DNA of 64,000 nt from Carboxylicivirga sp. M1479 (GCF_007097485.1 NZ_VKDE01000031.1:94029-158028), one strand, 5' to 3'; shown: positions 1 to 8,331, counted from the first letter of the stretch. Notes: a model not told the origin generated them from the letters alone. Made by a program: numbers and translations.

Positions 1-1
1 G

Positions 2-1600
2 CTAAGTGATTTTGTATTGGTTGGTCATAACCGAAACCTACTTCATTTGCTTGGCGTCATATTTTTAGTTGTAATAGCCGTTCAGTTTGTCATTGGCTTT
101 TTGCAATCGTGGTTTGTGTTAAGAGTGAGCCAAAATATCGATACAAGCCTCATATCGGGCTATTTCAGGCATTTGATAAAATTACCACAACGGTTTTACG
201 ACAGCATGCGCATTGGTGAGCTCATATCACGGGTGAATGATGCTGTTAAAATCCGTAATTTTATTAATCAGGTGGCGGTTGAATCGGTGGTTGATGCTTT
301 AATTATTGTCATTGCCTTTGCAGTAATGATGCTTTTTAATTGGAAAATAGCCTTGCTAACGTATAGTGTAATCCCCATTTACATGCTTCTCTTTGGCCTT
401 GTCAATGCGTTCAATAAAAAGCTGGAGCGCATGAAGATGGAAGAGTCAGCCGGCCTGGAAATTCAGCTGGTAGAATCTTTGCGAGCCGTTAAAACCATTA
501 AGCAGATGGGGGCGGAAGAGCACTTTGCCGAGGCAGTAGACCAAAGCTTAATTAAGGTATTGGATAAAGTTTATCGTTCGGGTAAGCTTGATGTGATATC
601 CTCTTCGATGTTACAGTTGATTAATCGGCTTTTAACACTTGCTATACTTTGGATGGGAGCTTACTTTGTTATGGATACCCAACTGACGGCTGGTGAGTTA
701 ATGTCATTCTTCGCCATCTCGGCCTATTTTACAGGGCCAGTATCGCGTTTAGCAGCACTTAATAAAAATGTACACGGCGCACTCATAGCCATGGATCGTT
801 TATTTGAGTTATTAGAACTGAAGCACGAACAAGATGAGCACAGAAGCATTGAGATGCGGGCCGAAGATGTGGGCGACATTGTGTTTAAGGATGTTGACTT
901 TTCCTATACCCTTGAGCAAAGTTTGTTTAACAAGCTTAACATGTTGATGCCGGCCAATAAAATATCTGTTCTATTGGGTGATAGCGGCTCCGGTAAATCA
1001 ACCATTGGCTCATTAATCCAAGGTTTGTATCCGATTAACAAAGGGCAGTTATGCATTGGACAATACGATGTGAAAAATGTTGTTTTGGGTGACTTACGCC
1101 GTGTAGTGGGTATCGTACCGCAAAACATTGAGCTTTTTGCCGGTAATGTTATTGATAACATAGCCATAGGTGACCCTCAGCCAGATACCCGTCGGGTTAT
1201 TGATATTATTCATCAGTTAAAGCTAGAGGAAACCATCAATAATTTGTCCGATGGCTTGTATACCTGGTTGGGTGAGAATGCCACTCAGTTATCGGGAGGA
1301 CAACGTCAGAAATTAGCCATTGCCCGGGTATTATACCTTAATCCACAAGTAATAGTTTTTGATGAGGCCACATCTTTTCTCGATGATCGTTCCGAGTCAC
1401 TTGTGAAGGATCTGATTGTAAGCTTAAAAGATCAGGGCAAAACCATTATTCTGGTGGCGCATCGCCTGAGTGTCATCGATATTGCCGACCAGGTATTTGT
1501 CTTTGAGCAAGGGAAAATTATTCAATCGGGCAGTATTGAAGCTCTTAAGCGCGATGTGAATGGGCGTTTCGCCGAAATGATGAAACATCACTATTCTTAA
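2..1600 (+). CDS. ABC exporter, fused membrane and ATPase domains (5' truncated by window edge)
   Basis: This is the C-terminal part of a half-size ABC exporter of the peptide/bacteriocin type. The frame is open to the window edge, so the N-terminus (in this family often a C39 peptidase plus the first helices) lies outside; a TTG at 17 is the first internal start codon but is not believed to be the true start. Counting from 17, residues 1-250 hold several membrane helices of the exporter fold, followed by an ATPase domain with Walker A GDSGSGKST (about 321-329), signature LSGGQRQ (about 425), Walker B VIVFDEATS (about 445) and an H-loop VAHRLS. All catalytic motifs are intact. The substrate cannot be told from this part. 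The next gene is a MATE pump in the same direction, but a candidate promoter lies between them. Confidence 0.9.
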   Translation, partial: LSDFVLVGHNRNLLHLLGVIFLVVIAVQFVIGFLQSWFVLRVSQNIDTSLISGYFRHLIKLPQRFYDSMRIGELISRVNDAVKIRNFINQVAVESVVDALIIVIAFAVMMLFNWKIALLTYSVIPIYMLLFGLVNAFNKKLERMKMEESAGLEIQLVESLRAVKTIKQMGAEEHFAEAVDQSLIKVLDKVYRSGKLDVISSSMLQLINRLLTLAILWMGAYFVMDTQLTAGELMSFFAISAYFTGPVSRLAALNKNVHGALIAMDRLFELLELKHEQDEHRSIEMRAEDVGDIVFKDVDFSYTLEQSLFNKLNMLMPANKISVLLGDSGSGKSTIGSLIQGLYPINKGQLCIGQYDVKNVVLGDLRRVVGIVPQNIELFAGNVIDNIAIGDPQPDTRRVIDIIHQLKLEETINNLSDGLYTWLGENATQLSGGQRQKLAIARVLYLNPQVIVFDEATSFLDDRSESLVKDLIVSLKDQGKTIILVAHRLSVIDIADQVFVFEQGKIIQSGSIEALKRDVNGRFAEMMKHHYS

Positions 1601-1666
1601 TCGCCATAAAGGTGCACAGCACCACTTTCTTTACTTACTTTTGTGGCCACTAAATGGTCATTCATC

Positions 1667-3004
1667 ATGCAAAATAAATACTCGGCCCATTATTGGCCAA
1701 ATATTAAGTTAGCTACACCGGTTGTTTTGGCACAAGCTGGTCAAATGCTTGTTAATGTGGCCGATACCGTGATGGTTGGACAGGTGGGAACCATACCCCT
1801 GGCGGCCGCGTCGCTTGCCAATAGTATTTTTATTAATGTAATGGTGTTGGGCATGGGCATCTCGTTTGCCTTAACGCCCTTGGTAGGTAAAGCCTTTGGT
1901 GCTAAAAACAAAGAGGATTGTGCTTACTGGTTTCAGCAAGGCTTGTATGCCAATGCCATAATAGGTGTGTTATTGTCCTTACTGGCGGGTGCTATTGTGC
2001 TGATTATGCCGTACATGGGGCAGGAAACGGCAGTTGTTGAAGAAGCCATTCCCTATTATATTCTCCTGGTATTATCGATTTTACCTTTGCAGCTGTTTAA
2101 TAATTACAAGCAGTTTGCCGAGGGGCTAAGTAATACTAAGGTGGCCATGATTATTACCATTGGCGGTAATGTGCTAAATATAGCCTTGAACTATGTGTTT
2201 ATATATGGGCATTTTGGGGCACCGGCCTTGGGCGTTGTAGGTGCCGGAATAGGCACCCTTGTTTCGCGCATTTTAATGGCTGTAACGTTTATGATTGTGT
2301 CGCGACAAATTAGTTTGTTTAATAATTACAGAGGTATCCATTTGAGTAAATTTTCCATGTCGGCCTTTAGGCGAATTTGGAAATTGGGTTTGCCCATAGG
2401 TCTGCAATCGGTTATTGAAGTGTTTGCCTTTAGCCTGGGTAGTATTATGATGGGATGGATTAATGCTGTTAGTATGGCAGCCCATCAAATTGTGTTGAGC
2501 ATGGCCAGTTTAACGTATATGATGTCCTCTGGTTTGGGGTCGGCAACCACTATTAAGGTGAGTATTTTCAGGGGTAAAAAAGAGTACCCATCTATTAAAG
2601 ACAGTGCATTTGCTTCACTTCACCTGGTGGTTTTATTCATGACCATCATGGGCATTCTGTTTGTTTCCTTGCGTTACTTTTTACCATCTTTATTTGTGGA
2701 TGAATTGGATGTGATAGAAACAGCTGCAGGGCTAATGTTGGTGGCAGGCCTCTTTCAAATTTTTGATGGTATACAGGTGGTGGCCTTGGGTATATTAAGA
2801 GGCTTGGAGGATGTGGTAATGCCCGTTATTGGTGCTGGAATAGCATACTGGGTTATATCATTGCCAATAGGATATTTAACAGCATTTACTTTTGATGCCG
2901 GGCCTGTGGGTATATGGATCGGTTACCTGGCTGGCTTATCATCGGCAGGTGTCTTCTTATTGTGGCGCTTCAGATCCTTGTATAAAAAGCGCTACGGAAA
3001 ATAA
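1667..3004 (+). CDS. MATE family multidrug/Na+ antiporter
   Basis: Twelve-helix multi-antimicrobial extrusion (MATE) protein, expected to exchange Na+ or H+ for cationic drugs or metabolites in the inner membrane. The first helices (APVVLAQAGQMLVNVADTVMVGQ region) carry the MatE pattern, and the length of about 445 residues is normal. The frame allows a GTG at 1643, but TACTTTTG at 1636-1643 matches the Bacteroidota -7 element TAnnTTTG and would put transcription start after that GTG, so the ATG at 1667 is preferred. The stop codon lies inside a 17-bp direct repeat that recurs around the start of comB, which suggests that MATE and comB were about 10 nt apart before an element inserted between them. 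Confidence 0.92.
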   Translation: MQNKYSAHYWPNIKLATPVVLAQAGQMLVNVADTVMVGQVGTIPLAAASLANSIFINVMVLGMGISFALTPLVGKAFGAKNKEDCAYWFQQGLYANAIIGVLLSLLAGAIVLIMPYMGQETAVVEEAIPYYILLVLSILPLQLFNNYKQFAEGLSNTKVAMIITIGGNVLNIALNYVFIYGHFGAPALGVVGAGIGTLVSRILMAVTFMIVSRQISLFNNYRGIHLSKFSMSAFRRIWKLGLPIGLQSVIEVFAFSLGSIMMGWINAVSMAAHQIVLSMASLTYMMSSGLGSATTIKVSIFRGKKEYPSIKDSAFASLHLVVLFMTIMGILFVSLRYFLPSLFVDELDVIETAAGLMLVAGLFQIFDGIQVVALGILRGLEDVVMPVIGAGIAYWVISLPIGYLTAFTFDAGPVGIWIGYLAGLSSAGVFLLWRFRSLYKKRYGK

Positions 3005-3316
3005 TAGTAGAAAAATAGCGTCTTAAACGGTTTTAATTAATATTCGGAACGACTAGGAGGGAATGGGCCTCAGCCTGTGAGCCAAAAAACAGGATTGATA
3101 TGACGGTTAAAAATTGGTTTCTGTTTGAATCCTTTTGAGGAACGAGAAAGGGTGAGTTTAAAACAATTTCAGTCATGAAACCTAGTTTTTTGAGGGAGCA
3201 GGGTGTAGCCTAGACTTTTTTTGCTTCCGTTTTTTGTGTCATGACAAAAAATGAAGTCCAGTTTGGGCGGATAGCCCAATGGAAAATAGTTAGGATACTA
3301 ATAATAGTAGAAAAAT
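3000..3316. mobile_element. MITE-like element (family A) with 17-bp flanking direct repeats
   Basis: A 283-bp non-coding segment (3017-3299) is bordered by exact 17-bp copies of AATAATAGTAGAAAAAT at 3000-3016 and 3300-3316. Its ends form weak inverted repeats (AGCGTCTTAA at the left; AGTATCCTAA when the right end is read on the other strand). The inner part from 3047 to about 3192 is clearly similar to 24493-24640, and the right-end hairpin TTGGGC/GCCCAA recurs near 17.88 kb. The border repeats look like a target duplication covering the MATE stop codon and the comB start codon. No transposase is encoded. The repeat structure is seen directly; the mobile origin is inferred. Confidence 0.65.
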
Positions 3317-4028
3317 GAATATAGAGCTTATAGCAACTGCTCAGCAGGTAAGTGAGGAGCAGGTAAAAAATAAAACAGTTGTTGTTATTGATGTTTTGCG
3401 AGCTACATCGGTAATGGTGTCGGCGCTTAATAAGGGTGCTAAAGGTATTATTCCGGTTTTAACACCCCAGGAAGCCTTTGCTGTGAAAGAAAAGCTGGGA
3501 GACGAAGTGTTATTGGGCGGCGAGCGTCATGCTGAACCAATTGAGGGGTTTGATTATGGTAATTCGCCCCTTTCCTATTCGAATGAGGTGGTGCAGAACA
3601 AGGTATTGGTGATGACCACTACTAACGGTACTTTGGCTATCAATAATTCATTATCGGCCCGTGAGCTGTTAGTGGCTTCATTTGCCAACGACCAGGCTGT
3701 TGCCGAGCATATTCAATCGCACACCGATGTGGTGTTGGTTTGTTCAGGCAACAATGGCTTATACACCTTGGAAGATGCGTTGTGTGCTGGTCGTATTATT
3801 CATTTGTTACAGAAGAAATCCGCAAGTCTTACCTTGTCGGATTTTGCCTTGTCGATACAGTTGTTGTACGAGTCAAGTCAAGCTCAACTAAAAGAGGTGG
3901 CAAGCAAAGGGTATCACTACGGGGTATTGCAGGGCAAAGGATACGAGAAAGATTTGGACTACTGCTTTAAAAGTAATACCTGCACGAATATACCGGTATG
4001 GACTGGTGAGATGTTGGTTAATAAATAG
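3315..4028 (+). CDS. comB: 2-phosphosulfolactate phosphatase family protein (ComB)
   Basis: Resembles ComB, a Mg-dependent phosphatase that turns 2-phosphosulfolactate into sulfolactate in coenzyme M synthesis of archaea. Visible family motifs are VVVIDVLRATSVMV near residues 23-36, LGGER and GNSPLSY in the first third, TTTNGT near 100, and a YTLEDALCAG motif near 150-160. At 237 residues it has the usual length. Bacteria with ComB but no methanogenesis are known, and the enzyme may feed sulfolactate or an unknown pathway there; no other coenzyme M gene is seen nearby. It starts 300 bp after the MATE gene, across an inserted element that may have separated the two. A strong terminator follows. 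Confidence 0.88.
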   Translation: MNIELIATAQQVSEEQVKNKTVVVIDVLRATSVMVSALNKGAKGIIPVLTPQEAFAVKEKLGDEVLLGGERHAEPIEGFDYGNSPLSYSNEVVQNKVLVMTTTNGTLAINNSLSARELLVASFANDQAVAEHIQSHTDVVLVCSGNNGLYTLEDALCAGRIIHLLQKKSASLTLSDFALSIQLLYESSQAQLKEVASKGYHYGVLQGKGYEKDLDYCFKSNTCTNIPVWTGEMLVNK

Positions 4029-4050
4029 GCGGATGTATAGAAAAAATTAA

Positions 4051-4087
4051 GCCACTGATTTTTTAAGTCAGTGGCTTTTGTTTTTTT
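4051..4087. terminator. Bidirectional rho-independent terminator between comB and the small membrane gene
   Basis: Perfect 8-bp stem GCCACTGA / TCAGTGGC (4051-4058 and 4067-4074) with a T-rich tail on the plus strand and an A-rich run upstream that gives a T-run on the minus strand. It sits between two convergent genes and can serve both. Confidence 0.85.
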
Positions 4088-4256
4088 AGTCAATTATACG
4101 GTTGAGAACGATGTGAGCCCCAGTACCGCCGACAAATAAAAGTGCCGCCATTACTAATGGTGTATTGCTAGGTGGTGTATTAGCCATGTAAAAGGCTAGT
4201 ACAATTACTCCTAAAAGGATGAGTATAATCCCAAAATTCTTTAAAAATGTATTCAT
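4086..4256 (-). CDS. Small (56 aa) two-helix membrane protein
   Basis: A short open frame that translates to a hydrophobic 56-residue protein: residues 7-24 (GIILILLGVIVLAFYMA) and 34-52 (LVMAALLFVGGTGAHIVLN) form two probable membrane helices joined by a short NTPPSNTP loop. The start ATG follows an A/T-rich leader, and a near-consensus Bacteroidota promoter lies 23-50 bases upstream on the same strand. The stop abuts the bidirectional terminator shared with comB. Promoter, terminator and a coherent membrane topology support a real gene. Small proteins of this shape are widespread in Bacteroidota, but no function is known to me. Confidence 0.8.
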   Translation of the reverse strand: MNTFLKNFGIILILLGVIVLAFYMANTPPSNTPLVMAALLFVGGTGAHIVLNRIID

Positions 4257-4278
4257 AGTGATATTATTTAGGTAGATC

Positions 4279-4309
4279 TAAATATACGAACAAATCAGTC
4301 TTTCGCAAA
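4279..4309 (-). promoter_or_regulatory. Bacteroidota-type promoter of the 56-aa membrane protein gene
   Basis: On the minus strand there is TTTG (4306-4309), then 19 bases, then TATATTTA (4279-4286), against the phylum consensus TTTG - N19 - TAnnTTTG; one mismatch. It lies just upstream of the ATG at 4256. Confidence 0.65.
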
Positions 4310-4339
4310 CACGCATTGTTGTAACGATGAATGATTGTT

Positions 4340-5457
4340 TTACCGCAGAGGACGCGAAGAGCGCAGAGCGCGTAAATAACGCCATAGCAACAAGCTCTTT
4401 TTGTTTTTAATCTCGCTGAAGCAATCTTTCCAATGCATTGCGTCTGTGGCCTCTTGAAAAAATACTTTAGTTGCTGTTATGACATTAGGGAGATCGGGAA
4501 GTTCCAAACTTGTTTTGGAAATCACCCGACCGAACTTATGTTGTAAGCGCATAAGAAAGTTTTTTGGCAAGCAGCCTTGATTTTCTTTGTATACTTTCTT
4601 GTATCAAGACAAGAGAAGTATAAGCCCCGCGGCTATAGCGACGAATGAGAATCGAATGTATTTACCGCAGAGGGCGTAAAGTATTGCCTCCATTGTATAA
4701 TTCTTTCTCAGCGTACACCTTTAACTCCGCGGTTAAATATTTTCACTCTTTACCGCAGAGGACGCGAAGAGCGCAGAGGATTACCGTTGTGTAGTCTTAA
4801 CGTTCTTTTTCAATTCACGGTTTATTGTTTTTCCATATAGGAATGAAGATGTCTTCATTGAATAATTCTTTCTCTGCGTACTCCTTTAACTTCGCGGTTA
4901 AATATTTTTACTATTTACCGCAGAGCACACGAAGAGCGCAGAGGATTACCGTATCGTAATCTTTATGTTCTTTTTTACATCACGGTTAATTGTTATTTCA
5001 AAAAAAAGTGAAGATATTTTTATTGTTTAACACTTTCTTTGCGTACTTCTTTAACTCTGCGGTTAAATATTTTTGCTTTTTACCGCAGAGAACGCAAAGA
5101 GCACAGAGGATTACCGTTGTGTAGTCTTAACGTTCTTTTTCAATTCACGGTTTATTGTTTTCCATATAGGAATGAAGATATTTTTATTGTTTAACTCTTT
5201 CTCAGCGTACTCCTTTAACTCTGCGGTTAGAGTTTTTGCTTTTTACCGCAGAGAACGCAAAGAGCACAGAGGATTACCGTTGTGTAGTCTTAACGTTCTT
5301 TTTCAATTCACGGTTTATTGTTTTCCATATAGGAATGAAGATATTTTTATTGTTTAACTCTTTCTCAGCGTACTCCTTTAACTCTGCGGTTAGTGTTTTT
5401 TTACTTTTTTACCGCCGAGGACGCCAAGAGCGCAGAGGATTACCGTTGTGTAGTTTT
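4340..5457. repeat. Five-unit tandem repeat of about 165 bp plus two diverged upstream copies
   Basis: The motif TTACCGCAGAG followed by a GAAGAGCGCAGAG-like segment begins at 4750, 4915, 5080, 5243 and 5409, a period of 163-166 bp. Diverged single copies begin at 4340 and 4662. Each unit also carries an inverted partner (CTCTGCG...CGCGGTTAAA type) near its end, so units can fold on themselves or on each other. Short open frames across the array are the same translated repeat and are not genes. The last copy runs into the stop codon of the BNR lipoprotein gene at 5457. Units 2-5 are very similar, which suggests recent expansion by slippage or unequal crossover. Confidence 0.85.
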
Positions 5458-6497
5458 TACTTCATCAGTATTGAAATACGCGCTACCCTGCCATCGGAGC
5501 CAGCAGCATAAGCCATTAGCGTACCATCAATTGATCGAATGGTGTAGTAGCCTTCGTCACCTCCTTTGTGCCAAGTTAGGCCGTTATCCTGCGAGTAGTC
5601 AAAACCTGTTTTTCCCATGGCAAGCGACAGGCTGGTGCTTCCGTTGTTAAAATGTTGCACACATGAGCGGAAACCACGTGGCATCTGCTCGGCCAATAAC
5701 CAGGTTTTACCACCATCCTTGGTGTAGGCAGCAATGCTGTCGTTCAGGTGAGGTTGATCAAAATTACCACCAACAACAATCCCTTGTTGGCTATTTTTAA
5801 ATTTGATGGAATAAATGCCATCGTAGTCACTGTTAACCTTGATGGGTGTATCTACAATGTGCCAATCATCACCGTCGTTTTTAGTTGTATAAACCCTTGC
5901 TTTAGAGCCTCCGGTAGCGAACCAGGCATAACCGTTGCTCAGGTAGTCGATGCAGGTGTTGGAGGCGGCAAAATTCGCTTCGTTCTTGTATTTAACAGGC
6001 ATGGCTTCACAGCGCTTCCACGATGCCCCGCCATCATTGGTTTTGATTAGTAAAAAACGTTCATCGATGGGATCAGATAAAGCCAGAGCCCGGTTTGCAT
6101 CTGCAAAAACCAGGGAATTAAAAAAGAGACCTTTGGACGATAATGAATCCATCACTTGCCAGTCGGCACCACCGTTAGTAGTGGCATAAATAAGGGCTGG
6201 GTTATTAATGCCCAACACAAATGCCCTCAGCGAGTCAAAGGCGTGGATGCTTCTGAAATCATTTTCCAGTTCCTCTTTAATGGAGCAATCAATCCAGTTT
6301 TTACCACCATCGCTTGTTCGCATAACGGTTCCGCCTGAGCCCGATACCCACACCGTATTGGCATCGATAACGCTTAAGCCGCGTATGGATGCCTGGCTTG
6401 GCGTATTAATTTCGTCGATGGAGAAAGTAAGCTGAGGTGATTTGTTGCAAGCCATTAGGCTGATGATCATAGCGATAAAGAGGATGTGTCGAAGCAT
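5457..6497 (-). CDS. BNR-repeat (Ycf48-like beta-propeller) lipoprotein
   Basis: Secreted lipoprotein: a hydrophobic signal of 16 residues ends in the lipobox SLMAC, with Cys17 as the acylation site. The mature part contains six to seven BNR/Asp-box repeats of the form S/T-x-D-x-G-x-x-W (TSDGGKNW, TTNGGADW, TNDGGASW, TKNDGDDW, TKDGGKTW, SQDNGLTW), the pattern of a seven-bladed beta-propeller as in Ycf48/HCF136-like proteins. The length of 346 residues fits a single propeller. Such lipoproteins occur widely in Bacteroidota with unknown ligands; a sialidase activity is not supported because the arginine triad and N-terminal RIP motif are not visible. It is isolated between repeat arrays, with no operon partner. 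Confidence 0.85.
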   Translation of the reverse strand: MLRHILFIAMIISLMACNKSPQLTFSIDEINTPSQASIRGLSVIDANTVWVSGSGGTVMRTSDGGKNWIDCSIKEELENDFRSIHAFDSLRAFVLGINNPALIYATTNGGADWQVMDSLSSKGLFFNSLVFADANRALALSDPIDERFLLIKTNDGGASWKRCEAMPVKYKNEANFAASNTCIDYLSNGYAWFATGGSKARVYTTKNDGDDWHIVDTPIKVNSDYDGIYSIKFKNSQQGIVVGGNFDQPHLNDSIAAYTKDGGKTWLLAEQMPRGFRSCVQHFNNGSTSLSLAMGKTGFDYSQDNGLTWHKGGDEGYYTIRSIDGTLMAYAAGSDGRVARISILMK

Positions 6498-6565
6498 GGT
6501 GTTGTTGTGTTTTGTAATTGATGAGGTGTTTTAGTGCTTTAAAAATAAGGAAAAGATTGAATTTG

Positions 6566-6889
6566 GGAGCTGAGGCACGGTAATCGCATTTAAAAATCTT
6601 TTACGCGAAACTCTTCTCTAATAAAGAGAAAAGAACTTGATTTTGCTCTAGCCGCAAGGGCTTTTACTTTCTTCCTTCAGCCGAAGAAAGTAAACAAAGA
6701 AGCCCGCCGACTGCACCACTCGCTTACCCACTAGTTTCTTTGTTTTGAGACAGAAAGAACTCCCTACGGTCATACAGCTTTCTGTCTATTCAAAATCAAA
6801 GAAAAGTGGGTCCCAAGCTACGTTGCTGATGTCGGATGCGTAACATGGAACCTTGTAAGTTTAAATGCGGATTGCGGTGGGAGCTGAGG
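6566..6889. mobile_element. MITE-like element (family B, copy 1) with TIRs and 10-bp target duplication
   Basis: A 304-bp element (6576-6879) is flanked by the exact direct repeat GGAGCTGAGG (6566-6575 and 6880-6889). Its ends are imperfect inverted repeats of 18-19 bases: CACGGTAATCGCATTTAA at the left, and CACCGCAATCCGCATTTAA at the right when read on the minus strand. The interior shares the GGGACCCA and GGGTAAGCGAGTG blocks with two further copies near 20.7 and 21.1 kb, here in the opposite orientation. No protein is encoded. TIRs plus a target duplication indicate a transposed non-autonomous element. Confidence 0.75.
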
Positions 6890-7269
6890 TTTTTGATGTT
6901 TATGTGATAACAGTGTGCATGAGCTCAAGAAAAAGGGTTTATGCTTTCAATTATGAGAATTGTTTAGTTGTATAACTTCCAATTAAACCACAAGTAGTAT
7001 GCCCAGACAACTGCCCATTATCAATCACGATGCCTTGCTATGTTCATCAATTAAAATAAATCATTCGTCAAAGAAAATAGCCCCTCAAGCGCATGCAACT
7101 GGCGCTGCTGATATATGTCATTTTATTGATGGGGTGATTGCGAGTAGTTTTATGATAAGTATTGCAGGGTAATCCGCCGGCAGGTCTTCAACCGCTCACA
7201 CTTTGCAGGCAGAGATTGGAAGAAGTGGCCGACGGACCTTTGCAATATAGTACTTTAATCAAGAATCAA
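6890..7269. other. Intergenic stretch without a recognised gene
   Basis: Between the family-B element and the HU gene there is no frame I can assign. A 57-codon frame (6999-7172) encodes a polar peptide without recognisable motifs and is more likely chance or a remnant. Confidence 0.4.
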
Positions 7270-7647
7270 ATGAGCATTAAATGCAAAGTGGTTGCTAAAA
7301 CCAATCCTCAAAATCGCGAAGAATCGAAGTTTTATGTGCAACCCATTCGAAAAGGCACTATTAGTAGAGGTAAAATGGAAGAGGCAATAGTAAGGGAAAC
7401 ATCGCTTAGTAAAGGTGATGTACGTTCGGTATTAACCACCTTAAGTGATTTTATCGCCGATTATTTAACCGAAGGCTACAACATCGCTCTTAACGAAATT
7501 GGGACTCTATCCATAAGAGTCAGTAGTGAAGGCGTTGTATTGGAAGCAGATGCCACCGTTAATAACATTAAGAATGTTAGCGTGGGCTTTCGTCCGTCTG
7601 TTGAGTTACGCGAAAAAGTGCTTAAAACAAAGTTCGAAAAAGAATAG
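7270..7647 (+). CDS. HU-HIG family DNA-binding protein
   Basis: A 125-residue histone-like protein of the HU-HIG type common in Bacteroidales. The sequence shows the typical start MSIKCKVVAKTNPQN, the segment FYVQPIRKGTISRGKMEEAI, the helical SKGDVRSVLTTLSDFIADYL, and the beta-arm entry GTLSIRVSSEGV. The ATG at 7270 matches the family N-terminus; an in-frame extension to 7162 does not look like protein and is rejected. HU proteins bend DNA and shape the nucleoid, and Bacteroidales encode many copies. It lies at the border of an accessory island, and a clear terminator follows directly, so it is probably monocistronic. Confidence 0.88.
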   Translation: MSIKCKVVAKTNPQNREESKFYVQPIRKGTISRGKMEEAIVRETSLSKGDVRSVLTTLSDFIADYLTEGYNIALNEIGTLSIRVSSEGVVLEADATVNNIKNVSVGFRPSVELREKVLKTKFEKE

Positions 7648-7668
7648 TTTTGGTCGTAAATTATTGGT

Positions 7669-7716
7669 TAAAGGCATCTTGCCAGTGGTATTTCACTGGT
7701 GGGGTGCCTTTTGTTT
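7669..7716 (+). terminator. Rho-independent terminator after the HU gene
   Basis: Two-part stem: outer AAAGGCA/TGCCTTT (7670-7676, 7705-7711) and inner CCAGTG/CACTGG (7682-7687, 7694-7699), followed by TTTTGTTT. Confidence 0.8.
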
Positions 7717-7734
7717 AACCTACAATTTATAAAC

Positions 7735-7870
7735 CCTTAGGGGAAGTACCTTAAAGCCTAAGGCTTTGCATCAAAAAGGTTAGACCTTTTGCCCCAAAAG
7801 GCTTAGGCTTTTTGCTTAAAAGGTTTAAGGAAAGCGATGGAAAGGTTTAACCTTTTAAGAGCTTCAATAG
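7735..7870. repeat. Cluster of short AAAGG-type palindromes
   Basis: Several short inverted repeats follow one another within about 100 bases: AAAGCC/GGCTTT (7753-7767), AAAAGGT/ACCTTTT (7774-7790), AAAAG/CTTTT around 7796-7812, and AAAGGTT/AACCTTT (7841-7855). They share the same AAAGG/CCTTT core. The role is unknown; they may be remnants of one amplified unit or a structured RNA. Confidence 0.55.
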
Positions 7871-8331
7871 TTGGTGTGGATTTGTCATCCGTACAACTTC
7901 AATTCCTCAGCTCAATTACCTATTCTAATCACTTAAGCTCCACCTGCCAAGTCTACGAGTTTTTGCCTTAGCCTATTGAGGTTATTTAAATTATAAAAGC
8001 TACTTTAGTACGCACTATCGGGATAAAGCCACTCAACACAGAGGTGTGGGAACTTCATAATTGGAGTGGTATAAATTGAAAATATAAATACGGATGTATC
8101 ACCTATTAATAGCTGATCATATCTGTTGTATCTACTCATGAGCATGGTTTATGAGAAATGTATCGGCGTATAGGTTGGGGTACAAGAGAGTTAGGGCTAA
8201 TTACCTCTAATGCCGTAGGAATATTTGCCTATAAGAACGTAACACAAAGACATATAGACTGCTTAAATTTTATAATAATAAATTACCGAAGAACTGACGT
8301 TTAAATTTTATGAAAGTTAAAATCGAATAGA
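7871..8331. other. Intergenic stretch at the left border of the accessory island
   Basis: About 460 AT-rich bases without a supportable gene. A 48-codon frame at 8158-8304 has no recognisable motif. The stretch probably contains the promoter of the membrane protein starting at 8332, but no consensus is clear. Confidence 0.35.

Noticed and set aside
17..1600. TTG at 17 as the true start of the ABC exporter
   Set aside because: The frame is open to base 2 and the protein lacks the N-terminal helices of the family, so the gene begins outside the window.
4340..5457. CRISPR array
   Set aside because: Unit length (165 bp) and the absence of short repeats with unique spacers do not fit CRISPR.
5073..5511. 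Two overlapping open frames with near-identical protein (MLFTAENAKSTEDYRC...)
   Set aside because: They are translations of the 165-bp tandem repeat; the similarity comes from the DNA repeat, not from protein selection.
5457..6497. Sialidase activity for the BNR-repeat protein
   Set aside because: BNR boxes alone do not show sialidase function; the catalytic arginines and RIP motif were not found.
6999..7172. A 57-codon frame upstream of the HU gene
   Set aside because: No recognisable motif, no promoter, and composition like non-coding DNA; could be a remnant but not supportable.
8158..8304. A 48-codon frame before the island
   Set aside because: No family match by eye and no supporting signals; possibly a decayed gene.
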